This document shows positions 33,151 through 45,178 of a DNA stretch of 53,325 nt, in pieces. This DNA is from Welwitschia mirabilis (taxonomy: Eukaryota; Gnetophyta; Gnetopsida; Welwitschiales). The DNA is taken from positions 216,594,042 through 216,647,366 of the forward strand of contig JBOZIK010000001.1 of assembly GCA_051453625.1 (NCBI GenBank), in the 5' to 3' direction. Position numbers and translations under genes: made by a program. Numbering within the stretch: position 1 is the first letter of the stretch; each line of letters opens with the position of its first letter. The notes below the pieces were generated by a model. It did no database searches. It was given only the letters and a program-made list of their open reading frames with translations, and was not told the DNA's origin.

Positions 33151-36100
33151 TTAGAGCTTATGACAAAATAACTCTTAGACTACTAAAACCCCATATATTT
33201 ATTGTGTTCTTCATTGAAACTATCCTTGATAGTAAAAGATTGAATTAGGATTTAAAGTGATGAGTATGACCTTCCAATTTTAAATATTTAATGATTTCTT
33301 TTTAACCAGATCTCCTAGAATATTTTCAACTAGATCATCACAAAATGGTTTTAAAAGGGGATGACTACACCACACACTAATTTATTTCATGCTTAGATAT
33401 GGTCAATCTCATTAAATTTCCTAATGTAATTTGCAATTCCTCATATCTATTTATAGTTTAGGAGCATGTGCCTAATTGATTTAATGTCTTGGTAGCATAA
33501 GGTACATTGTGAGACAAAGTTAAAAACCCTTTTGGCTAGGACATCATAGATGAGAAAACTTTGGTATCTTATAACCTAGCCAAAAAATTTAACTTTTAGA
33601 TGGAATTAAATTTTCCAAAGGACTTTCCACCTAGGGCACTTTACATAAGAGTTATTTATCATATGCAAAATTTAATTTAAATCTTAGATAAGACTAAGAG
33701 TAATTTTATTTTTCTCTTCTCCTTTCAAAGGGGTGTCTATCTAGGATTNNNNNNNNNNNNNNNNNNNNNNCTTCTATCTCCTTTTGAAGGTAACCTTCTA
33801 AGTAGAACCACCTACCCTATTATAAAAGATGTCTAGCTTCTTTCCAATCTTTTCAATTTAGATGATTAGCAAGAAAATTCATCCTTAAAAAATAGACTTT
33901 CACATGAGTGAAGAATTAGTATTTATACTCCAAAATACTCCATACTTTCATTTAATACACTTTAACCGTGGTTTGTATGCTTTTTTGGACACCTGCCAAG
34001 CAAGATTTGTTACCATAATTAATGCTTGAAATGAGGTAACTCTGAGATCACACCTTATATAAAGATATTAGATAAATTATGTTATTATCTTTTATTACTA
34101 TTTAAAGAAAATTCTAAATGATTCTATCTATGTGATTTAGAATCACTACCAAGGGAGTTAGGATGATTATGGTATAGACTAGTATATCATTAAGAACTAC
34201 TTTGGCTATTGTGAGTTTTTCTATAGAGGACATGAATCATCCTCTTCAAGTTAAAATTTTGTTTTCCATTTTATGAAGAATGACTTACCAACGTTTTCTA
34301 ATTTCCTTTCCATGAAGAGAGGCTGACTAAGGTATCAAGTAAATAACCTTTCTCTATTGCACCATATGATATTTTAAATTTTATTACCTCTCTTCTCTAA
34401 GAAATTAAATAAGTAAATTCAATTTTTACCTTAATTCATCCTTCATCATGTCGCCTTTGCAAATAATTCTATTATGTTCTTTATCTTTTTAAATTCAAGA
34501 AAATATGCTTAAAAAAGATAAGCCTACATATTTTAGAGGTCTAAAGTTTTTAGAGGAATGTAGTTTTAAGACCTACCTTTCTCAATTAACAATTTAAGTT
34601 ATCTACTGCTATAGTAAAGAGGTAGGATAATGAGAGGTATTCCTATCATACATCTCTTTTTGGAGAGAAAATCCTAGAATTTTTATCTCCTAATTAAACT
34701 TCAAATCTATTGTATTTAAAAATGAACTTAATAAAATTCTTGAACTAATCAGAGAAACTAACTTCTAAAGCATGAAATTTAGACTATTCTAATTAACTCT
34801 ATCATAATATTTTGATAAGTCTAGTTTAGCATGGTTATTACTTGGCCTTTTTGCTAAGCCTAATGTATTACTTTAAGAGCTAGGATAACATTATCCCATA
34901 TATGCCTTCTTAGGATAAAGCTAATTGGTATTCCTCAATTACTTTTTAAAGGAGTGGTTGGAGTTGTCAAACTAAGATTTTTGATAAAACTTCATAGAAA
35001 TATGAGCACAAGCTAATCGGCCAATAATCTGCTAGGCATAGGGTTCAGTTACACTCTAGGATGAGAATTATCATTGTGTTCTCCTAATTCTTTAGAAAGG
35101 TCTAAGCCCTTATAAAAGATGTTTGACAAGTACTTTCCTATGTGTGACAATAAGCCTTTATGAACTCAAAATTTCATTTATCAAGACCATTTTGATGGTT
35201 TCTCACATTTTATTTTTTAATAATATCCTTTGGAGTCTTTCGTTATCTTCTTGCATGATACAAATTGGGATGAGCCTCTTTAGTATGTTTGGATTAACCT
35301 CGCTATCTTCTATGTGCAAATTTTAAAAATACCATGCTATAGTTTTTAGATCTTTACACTAATTTTCAAAGAAGTTTAATAGGTTCTTCTTCAATCATCA
35401 GTGAGTAGCTCTTAAATGGAAGTACCTAATATTTTGATCTTCCTTTTTTAATCATCTATTTATTTCCCTCTACTTCTAGTGTATTGTCTCTTCATGGATA
35501 GATTTCTTGAATTATTTTTTCTTTGATACGTCTTTGCATAACTTATTTTCATTCCAGTATTTCATCCTTTTGGTATTTTTTTGCAACTGAGTCTAAATGT
35601 TTCTACATGTTTGAGAACTAAAGATATTTCCTCTTGGGTTGGCATGCATGGCAGAAATCACTTAGTTTTAAGATTTAGGATCTACTCATTTTTAATTTCT
35701 TGTGTGATGCTCATATGCACTCTAGATCTTCTGTTACTTCCTATTTCTACATACAAAAGTTTTAAAATCTAAAAAGAAATAATTTTGTATGGTCTACTCC
35801 TCATTTATACATTACAAGTTAATGATTTGATATCATCTATGGAAGGACTCTCCTAGTGGAAGCATATAATGTTCAAATCTCTTTTACTAATATAAATCTA
35901 TCTAGATTCGATCCTTTCCAGGAGTCATTTAGTATGGGATGTTTTTATGTAAGGCATGTAAGGCATAGTGGAATTTCTAATATGACTCCTACATTATCTA
36001 CCTTTCTAAAGTCTTTTCCTTTCCTGGCTCATACTTTCACTTGTTCTCTCTGTTGAGTTGCAGGTCATGTTCTAATCACATCCCATAACATCCTTCTTTC

Positions 36101-36700
36101 TCTACTATATTTAGGATGTAACTATTAAAATTTGGTTTGTTATATTCTATGGTTATTTCATATATATTTATTAGTTTAAGAGGCTTTCCATAAATTCCTA
36201 TTATGTGATCTTCATTGAATAAAATCTTTAAAAAAAAAAATTCTCTTTTCAAAAGATTATTAATCCTTCATTCTAACCATTGAATTTCACCCATTCACTC
36301 TTTCAGCCATATCTCAATTTCACATTGGAATTTTTAATTTTTATTTCTTATGTAAATATGATATTTATTTTCTCCTGCATTACTATTTTCATTCACTAGT
36401 TTTCTCACCTAGAGCTACTAATACCTACTTAATTTTACGATAATGTCTTTATTAAGTCACTTGTTTTTTCTAGATTCCTTTAGGAGGCCTTCTAATTTCA
36501 TGCTTATTGATATCTCTTTCTTCTATGCTATTTTTTTAAAATTTTGATTTGGGTGCAATGATTTCATTTAAAGTCTTCTATGTACCAATTGTTGTGTCTT
36601 TAGTGACACATTTTTGGATTCTTTCTTGGACTAAAGACCTTTAGATCCCTTCTGAATAACATTTTGGAACTTTCCTTCCCTAAGTTTAATCCTTGACCTA
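33150..36700 (-). pseudogene. LINE 1 ORF2: endonuclease, RT, zinc-knuckle region
   Basis: Domains on the minus strand, 5' to 3'. Endonuclease C-terminus at about 35,920-35,770: NLDRFILVKEI, then RRVLP, MISNH (SDH motif with Asp to Asn) and GVDHTKLFLFRF. RT at about 35,050-34,600: RLACAHISMKFYQKS, RRHIWDNVILALKVIH, LDLSKYYDRVN and LSLSYLFTIAVDNL. RVT zinc-binding region at about 33,545-33,440: LAKRVFNFVSQCTLCYQD and IKSIRHMLL. Tail: EIWLKRNH. The order matches plant L1-type ORF2 and the span of about 3.5 kb is near full length. The enzyme would nick the target and prime reverse transcription there. Frames change repeatedly. A 22-N gap lies at 33,749-33,770. The exact start is not fixed. Confidence 0.85.
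33749..33770. other. Assembly gap (22 N)
   Basis: Inside LINE 1 ORF2, between the RT thumb and the zinc-binding region. The odd length suggests an estimated rather than placeholder size. Confidence 0.99.
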
Positions 36701-36999
36701 TGTTCCAATCTTTGTAATTCTTCTTCCCTAATCCTTTTGTATCATCCGATTTTTTCTACTGGTAACTAGTATAATTCTTGATTTTTTTATTTCTTATAGC
36801 TGTTTTATAGTGCCATCTTTTTTCCTTCTTTTGATAACTAGTTTTTAGTCTTAGCTCTTCCTATTACCCTAGGAGCTACCTACTGCAAATCCTTCATGGT
36901 CAATTTTGTTTCCTGTTGATTGGTCTTATTCATGGTAATTGTTTCCTTTTTTTTTTGTACTCTTATGTCTTTTCATAGTCTTATTCTGATTGATTCTTT

Positions 37000-38011
37000 T
37001 AGGTTGTCATTTATTCTGTCCTTTGTCTATGATCTATTTACCAGTCCATATTCTGATATTCCTTTTATCTTATTCATCATTTATAGCCTCCCCATTAAAA
37101 AGAAAAGTCTTTTCTTTTTTGTATTATTCTCTATGCTAGTGCATATGACTCTAGGATATATCTTGTGATGCTCTCATTTTGATATTTTCCACAATCTGGT
37201 GATATGTATCTTCTTTAGATGCATATTTAGCACATATTTGATGCAATCTTATGAATTAGTTATTTCATCAATGTGTCATATAGTTCTTGGGCTTTGATTT
37301 GGAGGACCAGATGTGTATCTTCCACCATTCTTATAAATATTATTGCATTTAATGCTAGCATGCCTTTAGCTGTGGTCTAATGAATCATTATAAGTTCACT
37401 AAAAAAAACTTCTATACACCTTAGAACAGGTTCATTCCAAAATTTCATAGGTAATCCTATTATTCATATCTAAACATCAAGCCATCTTTTTATTCTGAGT
37501 TTATTTGTCTTCTCATATTATTCCATGAGATATCCTAGATATTATTATTCTACTTGCATTATTAGATTACATAATCTCTAAGACATCATGCCTTCTATTA
37601 GGTTTATATATTTATCATTAGAGAATAAAAAGAAGAAATCACTTTTCCTTATGAGGACTAGTTCTACCCTCATACTTGCCTAGTATTTGAGGGTCCATGG
37701 TTACATTTCTCTCTAAGGAGAAGCTCTGCTTTTAAATTTTCTTAATAGTACATGATAAAGTTTTTTCTCTTAAAACTTTAAACATTTTTGGAAACTTTCT
37801 TCCTAGGAGCTTCCCTCTATCATAGATGTCTTTATATCTATTCTTTCTTGGATTTCTACCTCTTCTTAATTAAACCATTTCTTGCCTTATAGGGTTTCTG
37901 CAAAGGTTTTTCTTTACTATAGCCTTTTTTACTCTAAATTTCTATTTTTGGTTGCTTCTTTCAAGGAGATGGGTACTAGATTTCCACTTCCCTAGGGAGT
38001 GGATTTGCCAT
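37000..38011 (-). pseudogene. LINE 1 ORF1 remnant (possible DUF4283-type)
   Basis: A possible start is the ATG at 38,011-38,009 (MANPLPREVEI). The readable part near 37,470-37,200 gives FGMNLF, then TKAMLALNAIIFIRMVED and QIKAQELYDTL, which fits the second half of the RNA-binding DUF4283 region of plant LINE ORF1 proteins (a WxRFxxLP-type segment, then a segment on transfer or variance of residues). The frame shifts several times, and no CCHC knuckle was found. The assignment leans on its position upstream of LINE 1 ORF2. Confidence 0.5.
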
Positions 38012-38438
38012 TCCTCCTAGCCCTATCTTCTTTATAGCTCATAGAGTTTTCTTGCAAATGAATGCTTACCTTCTTAATCTACGAGTCCAGATCCTCTATT
38101 AAGTTTGATATTTCATTGTAACTATTAATCTAGTGATTTGAATCATACTACATGTAGTAACATGTACAACTAATAATGACTTCCATCACCTTCTATCCTA
38201 GTGTTGAAACTTGGCTAGGAAAATCTCTAAACTACTTTAAAACTAGATAAGATAATTATAAGAAGACTATTATTAAGATATTAAATACTATATTTTATTA
38301 GTATATTATTTTTTATGAATCATTCGGTGTTTGGATTATTAATTTCATTAGATCTTTGCCACCATTTATTTTTTGAGAAAAGGTAAATAGGTTATAATAA
38401 GATCTAATACAAAAGAAGATACAACATAATTTAAAAGC

Positions 38439-38538
38439 NNNNNNNNNNNNNNNNNNNNNNNNNNNNNNNNNNNNNNNNNNNNNNNNNNNNNNNNNNNNNN
38501 NNNNNNNNNNNNNNNNNNNNNNNNNNNNNNNNNNNNNN
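38439..38538. other. Assembly gap (100 N) with duplicated edges
   Basis: The 46 bases before the gap (38,393-38,438) recur after it (38,539-38,584) with one mismatch. That is what two overlapping contig ends look like when placed side by side without being merged, so the true sequence probably has neither the N nor the second copy. Confidence 0.95.
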
Positions 38539-39011
38539 TATAATAAGATCTAATACAAAATAAGATACAACATAATTTAAAAGCTATTTTTCCAAGCTCT
38601 ATAGAAATCCTACTAGTAATCAAAGCTCCATACATTAGAATCTAATTTAGTCAATCTTGGTTTCCAATCCAATCAGATATAGGCTCTAAACTAGTATATC
38701 CTAAGAGGTTTATTACAAAAAAGTATTTGTTAGGAGCAAAGTTGAGAGGAGGAATTTGAGCAAATGGACTAACAATAATGGGTTTATTTTCATCTTATTT
38801 CACTTCTTATTTCTATAAAGGCTATTCAATTTTCTACATATCATATTAGTATTTCTCTTCTAGTGCTTCCTCAGTGCATCTAGTAGATGTGGGGAGGCCA
38901 TGGTCTTTATCACTCTAGCTATATTTGAGCACTCCCACAGTAGTAGCTTTTGGATATATCCCCTTGAAATGTCCTGCCAACCTAAATTTCCAACATCTAT
39001 CTGCATTTTTC

Positions 39012-39111
39012 NNNNNNNNNNNNNNNNNNNNNNNNNNNNNNNNNNNNNNNNNNNNNNNNNNNNNNNNNNNNNNNNNNNNNNNNNNNNNNNNNNNNNNNNN
39101 NNNNNNNNNNN
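39012..39111. other. Assembly gap (100 N)
   Basis: Placeholder gap inside unit A. Comparison with unit B suggests that little is missing. All three frames called across it are artefacts. Confidence 0.99.
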
Positions 39112-40049
39112 TCGGTATTTTTCTTTGATAAAGAAACCAAATCAACCTTTTATGTCTTATCTCATAACTTTAGAGAGAGTAATGGAGAGAATCTAAGAGA
39201 AATAAATGGAGATCTATCTAAAATTCCTCCATCATGATAACTAGGAAGTAAAAATAAAGCTCATTTATTTTGTCAAAGTGGCCTTTCAAGGTGAAGTATT
39301 TCATGATTAAAGTAGCTTAAAAATCAAAAGGCCTTACAATATCTTTTCTTCTATAATTTCTTTCTCTCTTGTGTAAAGTTTTCCTTATTAATCTTTTAAA
39401 CTATATAACTATAAATGCTTTAGGAGCACTTATTTTGAGCTCAATACCCTAAGGACCTATGTGAATAGAATTAATAATAGAAGGAATATCAATGAAAATG
39501 ATAATATTACCTATGTGGGTACATCTACCATTCCAGTTTGTGAAGAACTCCTTTGAAAGATCTGGATCATGGCCTATTAGGCTTACAACATAAGCATCCC
39601 ATCCTATAACTTGAAAGGCTCCCTAAGTTTAATCATGATTTAGTAGCATGTCGTGATTAGATAGTTCAGTCTTCAAGGCCTTCTCCATATGTTTTGATGT
39701 ATTAATACTATTACAAAAACTTTAGTGTGTTTCTAATGCTCCTCTCCACTATGGTTCAGATGCTCTCTGCTATGTATCACTCTACAAATTAAAATCAGTT
39801 CTGTTTTCAAGGTTTGGGCTATCTCCTTTTTAATAGATATGGATCTGATCTAATTCTCTAATTTGCTAAATAATTTTAAATTTCAACTTTGAGAGAGAGA
39901 TTTTTTTCATATTGAAAGATAATATTACATTTATGTTTTCAAAAAATCTAGGCACCAGTGATTATAAAGTTATTTTTTCTAAAATAATAAAAGGTGTCTA
40001 AGTTAATAAAAAAGGGGAAAGATATGTTAAAAGATTTTCAAAGATATTT

Positions 40050-43000
40050 TACAAATTAACATTGAACGAGCAAGTAATTTTGAGATTCATTATCTTTATA
40101 ACACATGGAATAATCTTGATTAAAACTTAAATTTCTTTGGATAAGCTTATCTATTATGGGAATGTAACCCTTCAACATGTACCATTAAAATATCTTAATT
40201 TTCTCAAGAATGTCAAGATTTCATAATTTTTTCCATTTAGGGTCATAGTCAAATAAATTATGATATATTTTTCAGATGCTTATTTTTCCATTTTGGATGG
40301 AAGGAGTTTGATTTTCAAAAACCTATGGCCTAACCTCTCTTATTAAGTGAATCATTTGCCTTTATAAAATGGAATGCCTTTCTTTCTCTCTATAATCCTC
40401 TTTAAAAAACTTTATCCAAGGAATATTGTTATCTAAATAAAATCTACAATAGTACTTGGCTAGAATGCATTTGCTCACAACAAAATTTTTTCTAAGGCCA
40501 CCTACTTTTTTTAGCATAGTTATTTACTTAAAGTTTATAAGATGGAACCTCTTATGGGATTTATCACTTGATCAAATAAAATCTCTAATAATGTTATCAA
40601 TCAAGCTAGTAAATGTTTTGAAAATGGGGAAGTAACTAGTAGGGCATACAGTCATGCTTAATAAATAAGATTCTACTAAAAGAATCTTTACCACACTTGA
40701 AAGAAATTTATTATTTCATCTAGTAAATCAAGTTGTAATTTTTTAAACCAAGGGAGGTCACATATTTTTAGTAGTCTAATTAGAATAAAGAGGAAGACCA
40801 AGATAAACATCAAGAAAGTCTGCTTACCAACATTAAAAAACCTTCATAATGTCTGATTTTCTTTTTTGGGGAGTTTCTATTAGAAGAATTTAGATTTATG
40901 CCAATTAACTGCAAGACATGAAAAATTATGGAATTCATTCAAGATGCTATGAACTTACTAGGCCATAAGAAGAATAGAGTTAAGGCACAAGAGAGGTTAT
41001 CCATGAATTAAAGAATGGAAAGGGATTACTTTAGTTATTGAGATCTATCTCTGGTAAAATAATCTAGCTAAAGAATCCATCATAAGAACAATGATGCAAG
41101 AAGAAAGAGGATCAGCTTGACAGAGACCACTGATACCTTGGAAATAATTGTATCACTCATCGTTAACCATGACAAAGAAGTGATATTGAAATGCAAAAAT
41201 GAATAAGGCACTTGAACGGTACAAAGAAACCATGCTTCTGTAATATGTAATCCACTATTTTCCATTAAACTGTGTTAAAATCTTTAGCTATGTCAAGCCT
41301 GAGAGACATTGTAGGCTTTTATTTTGGTGGTGCATATGAATAGGTTCATTTATTATAATAGATGACTCTGCCTGATATAAAGCTAGATTGAAAAGATACA
41401 ACCATATCTGGAAGGATTGATTTGATCCTCAATAATAATCTTAAAGAAAATCTTTTAAAAATTTTTACAAATACTAATTGGGACTAATATTAATGAGGAC
41501 TTTTTACATCTTCCATTTTAAGAATAAGTGTGATGAGAGTATCATTAAAAGGTTTCTGAAAGGTACCTTTTTTAAAATTTTCTTGAATTATAGTAAAAAT
41601 ATTAGATTTGATGATGTCTTAAAATCTATGGTAGAATTTAACGGTAAAACATCAAGACCTAGAATTTGATTTTTCACATTGAATTGATTATACTTTTTAT
41701 TTCATCCTCCATCTCTTTAGTTTAAATAACACATTTGATCTTCATAAATGGGTGGGCTAATTGGAATGATATTTAAATTTACTAATTTTTCTATAAAAAT
41801 ATTCTAAAAGTATTTAAAAAAGAATTAACAATTTATCTATTGGTCTTGTAACATGTTGTAGATGTACTCCATTGTATGCAATTCTTTTGTCTGTGTTTGT
41901 TAGTCACCTAGAAAAAGAACTTCATGTTATGGTTCCTTTTCTTTATCCATTAAATTATAGATCTTTATTTCCAATAGATTTCTTCCTTTGAAGATATTAC
42001 ATGAATTTATGAGATAAGGTGCTTGTCATAATTTGTATCTGAGCTATTGGCCTCATTGAGATTTTGGATAATAGTGAGTTCTTCTAGTAATTGATTTTTA
42101 ACATTTCTCAAGAATTCATTTAACTATCTCTTTCAGATGATTAAAAAGTAACTTGTGTCATAGTATTCGAAGTAAGCTTAATGAAAATAATGAAGTTCAG
42201 ATATTTTAGATAGGTGTGCTCAAATCTAAAAAGAAATTTCTTCTAAGAAGAATCCATAGTTAGGACTAAATTTCTATTATCTAAAAAGAATCTAGCCTTT
42301 ACTTTGAGAAAATAATGATCATTCGAACTTTTAACTAGGCATCTATCGATTCTAGACATAATAAGTTTTGTCCCTTCTCTAAGATTACTTTAAGCATAAA
42401 TTGCTCCATGTAAAGTAAGGCCTTTATAGTTATAGTTATTAATACATTTAGTAAAAAGATTAATAATAGAAATTCTAGGAACATTACCAAGTGTCTTGGG
42501 GGATTGAAGATCTTATTAAACTTTTCCATGATAATGTTAGGGGAATCTAGCATAATGGGATGCAGGCATTATAGTATTTTCAATTAACTATGAAATGGTT
42601 ATTACTTTTACTGATAATAGTATTGCTATAATTCTTTNNNNNNNNNNNNNNNNNNNNNNNNNNNNNNNNNNNNNNNNNNNNNNNNNNNNNNNNNNNNNNN
42701 NNNNNNNNNNNNNNNNNNNNNNNNNNNNNNNNNNNNNNNNNNNNNNNNNNNNNNNNNNNNNNNNNNNNNNNNNNNNNNNNNNNNNNNNNNNNNNNNNNNN
42801 NNNNNNNNNNNNNNNNNNNNNNNNNNNNNNNNNNNNNNNNNNNNNNNNNNNNNNNNNNNNNNNNNNNNNNNNNNNNNNNNNNNNNNNNNNNNNNNNNNNN
42901 NNNNNNNNNNNNNNNNNNNNNNNNNNNNNNNNNNNNNNNNNNNNNNNNNNNNNNNNNNNNNNNNNNNNNNNNNNNNNNNNNNNNNNNNNNNNNNNNNNNN

Positions 43001-43600
43001 NNNNNNNNNNNNNNNNNNNNNNNNNNNNNNNNNNNNNNNNNNNNNNNNNNNNNNNNNNNNNNNNNNNNNNNNNNNNNNNNNNNNNNNNNNNNNNNNNNNN
43101 NNNNNNNNNNNNNNNNNNNNNNNNNNNNNNNNNNNNNNNNNNNNNNNNNNNNNNNNNNNNNNNNNNNNNNNNNNNNNNNNNNNNNNNNNNNNNNNNNNNN
43201 NNNNNNNNNNNNNNNNNNNNNNNNNNNNNNNNNNNNNNNNNNNNNNNNNNNNNNNNNNNNNNNNNNNNNNNNNNNNNNNNNNNNNNNNNNNNNNNNNNNN
43301 NNNNNNNNNNNNATGGTTATTACTTTTACTGATAATAGTATTGCTATAATGCTTTCAAAGGATCATCAAACCTCCTTTTGTATTCATATTCAAAACTAAA
43401 ACAAAGGACTAGGAGAACTCTATGTAGAAAAAACTAAGTTTTATGGAATCTAATTTAGTTTCTTGAAAAAGACACATAGATACTATTGAGTCCTTTAAAA
43501 GACTTCCAAGATGGAAAACTTTTTGGTCATTCTCTTGGCCTCTATAATTCTAAGAAATAATCACTAAAAGAAGATTTGAGATTTGTTACCATCACAGATG
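40050..43600 (-). pseudogene. LINE 2 ORF2: endonuclease and RT
   Basis: Endonuclease start at about 43,570-43,440: NYRGQENDQKVFHL, then SMCLFQETKLDSIKLSFF (QETK metal-site motif kept). Endonuclease end near 42,360: MSRIDRCLVKSSNDHYF, then FLFRFEHTYLKYLNF. RT: LRLDIAKDFNTV (about 41,300), GISGLCQADPLSSCIIVLMM (41,138 downward), LLCLNSILLMA in place of FADD (about 41,000), VNWHKSKFF, DVYLGLPLYSN, LLSMTVCPTSYFPIFKTF, and KKVGGLRKNF near 40,510. The FADD catalytic pair is lost. The frame fades near 40,100 and no zinc-binding tail was found, so the 3' end is missing or replaced by unit A. It would have nicked DNA and copied LINE RNA. Confidence 0.9.
42638..43312. other. Assembly gap (675 N) with duplicated edges
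   Basis: The 43 bases before the gap (42,595-42,637) recur directly after it (43,313-43,355) with one mismatch. Removing the N and one copy would bring the two endonuclease motifs to about 400 bases apart, close to the usual spacing, whereas 1.1 kb is too long. The gap is therefore probably spurious. Confidence 0.95.
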
Positions 43601-44309
43601 TCCTCGTAGTCTCATGCTCAATTTTACCTTTATGAGTATTCATTCTAATTCTGCTATTCATCTATTCAATTTTTTCAGTTTTTGCATTCAAAATGTGCTT
43701 CTCCATATTGTTACTATTTTCTGTTTGATCTTGATCTATTTTCACTTATGAAATATGTTATATTTCCAAGGACCATCCTAGTGCATTGTAAACATGCTCT
43801 ATCTGCTGATTTTCTTATTCATCTGTTTCCTAGTCATTTCCTATTTCCTTTTTCTACATTTATTCTAATTCTTCATTTGATCGAATATTACATCTATTTT
43901 ATTTGATATTGAAGCTAATTTCTTTTTTTGATTTTTTTTTCCTTGACTTCTTGCTAATCATTTTTCTCCACTTTCTTATTTCTCTTATATTTCTCCATTG
44001 TATGTCCATTTTTACCACATTTTAAACATTGTAATGAAATGTTTTTCATCTCTAGGTTAAAGAATGATTTTCTTCACATAGTATCTAGTACTATTTTTTT
44101 TGAGTTGAAGCTATCTGATTTAATGTAGATACATATTCTAGCCATTAAATCTATATTCTTATCAAGCTTAACAAACTCTCCCAAAATACCATCAAGTTGC
44201 TTAAAAAAATATGGATGCATTATATAGATGTAGATTTGAGATACAAATATACACTAGAATCTTTTCAAAGATGGTGGGTTTATTAAGAATGAAAGGAGGC
44301 CATTTAGTT

Positions 44310-44945
44310 AGGGCTAAACCCTTACAGTCAAAAAAATAAGGTCCTTTCCTTAAAACCTTATTCATATATTTTTGAAAATAAAAAATGCAATGTAATAACC
44401 CATATCTAAGAGGGATTAATTTGTAACTTATAAGAAACTTTTAATTGCACCATAGATGCACTTATTCGATGAACAAAAGCCCTTTTAAAGATTAAGACTT
44501 ACCAATGAGGTTATTTTTGAAATGAANNNNNNNNNNNNNNNNNNNNNNNNNNNNNNNNNNNNNNNNNNNNNNNNNNNNNNNNNNNNNNNNNNNNNNNNNN
44601 NNNNNNNNNNNNNNNNNNNNNNNNNNNNNNNNNNNNNNNNNNNNNNNNNNNNNNNNNNNNNNNNNNNNNNNNNNNNNNNNNNNNNNNNNNNNNNNNNNNN
44701 NNNNNNNNNNNNNNNNNNNTCGTTAAGCCTACGCCTCTACAGCCAAAAAAAAAGGGCCCTCCTACTAAAACCTTATTCATTTCTTCTTCAAAAAAAAAAA
44801 AAAAAAATGCAATAGACTATCTTTGAGAAGGATTACCTTAAAAATTAGAGGAAACTTCTGATCACATCATAGATGCACTTTTTAAATAATTGGAAGTCCT
44901 CAGTATTGGAATTTGCCAATGAGGCGATTTCTAAAATAGGCCTCC
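44310..44945 (-). repeat. Diverged direct duplication of part of LINE ORF1
   Basis: 44,310-44,526 and 44,720-44,945 are alike: both have gttagg-ctaaaccc or gttaagcctacgcc, then aaaaccttattcat, a poly-A run, atgcaat, catagatgcactt and ccaatgaggc or ccaatgaggt. They are separated by 193 N. The similarity is well below that of the contig-overlap gaps, so it is a real duplication or two LINE copies joined, not an unmerged overlap. Confidence 0.7.
44527..44719. other. Assembly gap (193 N)
   Basis: Lies between the two diverged copies of the ORF1 segment. Confidence 0.99.
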
Positions 44946-45178
44946 AGATGCTTACAGTAGTTGATGGACATCTTTGCATGGATTATATCTCCTTTGAACT
45001 TGAAGTCAAATTCCAAGTTAGAAAATCTTTGAGGCTTGTTTTCCCCCACTGAGTCAACATAAGATTTGGTACCTGATGATTCTACTATCATTGGATAATA
45101 GAGACCCTCTTTCACTACCTTGGATATCTCAAATCCACTTGAGCCTATTCTTTTGGATTTTTGGGGTTTGTGAGCCAT

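Larger units (their letters stand above)
38380..39893 (-). pseudogene. Unit A: unidentified retroelement-like coding unit
   Basis: Minus-strand frame with segments DAYVVSLIGHDPDLSKEFF, THIGNIIIFIDIPS, HIGPKGIELK or its -1 reading, RNYRRKDIVRPFDF, IMKYFTLKGHFDKINELYFY, and after a gap NADRCWKFRLAGHFKGIYPK. It aligns without a gap over about 137 codons to unit B at 52.05 kb. Several stops sit at the same places in both copies. The pattern (an L-x-KEFF entry, a GN-I-F-I-IPSI step, then an FDx..YFTLKGHF step) is faintly like the putative plant transposon protein domain of Athila-type 3' ORFs; this is only inference. The 3' end reads into an A-rich tail (tttctcaaaaaataaa). N gaps at 38,439 and 39,012 interrupt it. 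Confidence 0.5.
43930..45178 (-). pseudogene. LINE 2 ORF1: DUF4283-like with CCHC knuckle
   Basis: Start at the ATG 45,178-45,176, open for 92 codons: MAHKPQKSKRIGSSGFEISK, TKSYVDSVGENKPQRFS and YFRNRLIGKFQY. After a partial duplication and gap the reading resumes as MNKVLRKGPYFFDCKGLALT, then KWPPFILNKPT and LMARICIYIKSDSFNSKKIV. A zinc knuckle follows, LQCLKCGKNGHTMEKYKR (44,031-43,987), in which the last Cys of C-x2-C-x4-H-x4-C is Tyr. This is the usual domain order of plant L1 ORF1, an RNA-binding chaperone. A Lys-rich tail follows. Stops and frame changes occur after codon 92. Confidence 0.88.

Noticed and set aside
36920-37168. Hydrophobic plus-strand frame resembling a membrane protein
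   Set aside because: It is the T-rich antisense of LINE 1 ORF1. Such strings of Phe, Leu, Ile and Ser arise in any T-rich strand.
38380-39893. Unit A as the C-terminal, zinc-binding part of LINE 2 ORF2
   Set aside because: None of the Cys/His spacing of that region is present, while LINE 1 shows it clearly. The frame of unit A instead matches unit B, which has no LINE RT seen beside it within the window.
44785-44810. A18 run as a poly-A tail of a retroposon
   Set aside because: It lies inside the LINE ORF1 segment on the opposite strand to the LINE and is matched by a shorter A-rich run in the sister copy, so it is a slipped homopolymer.
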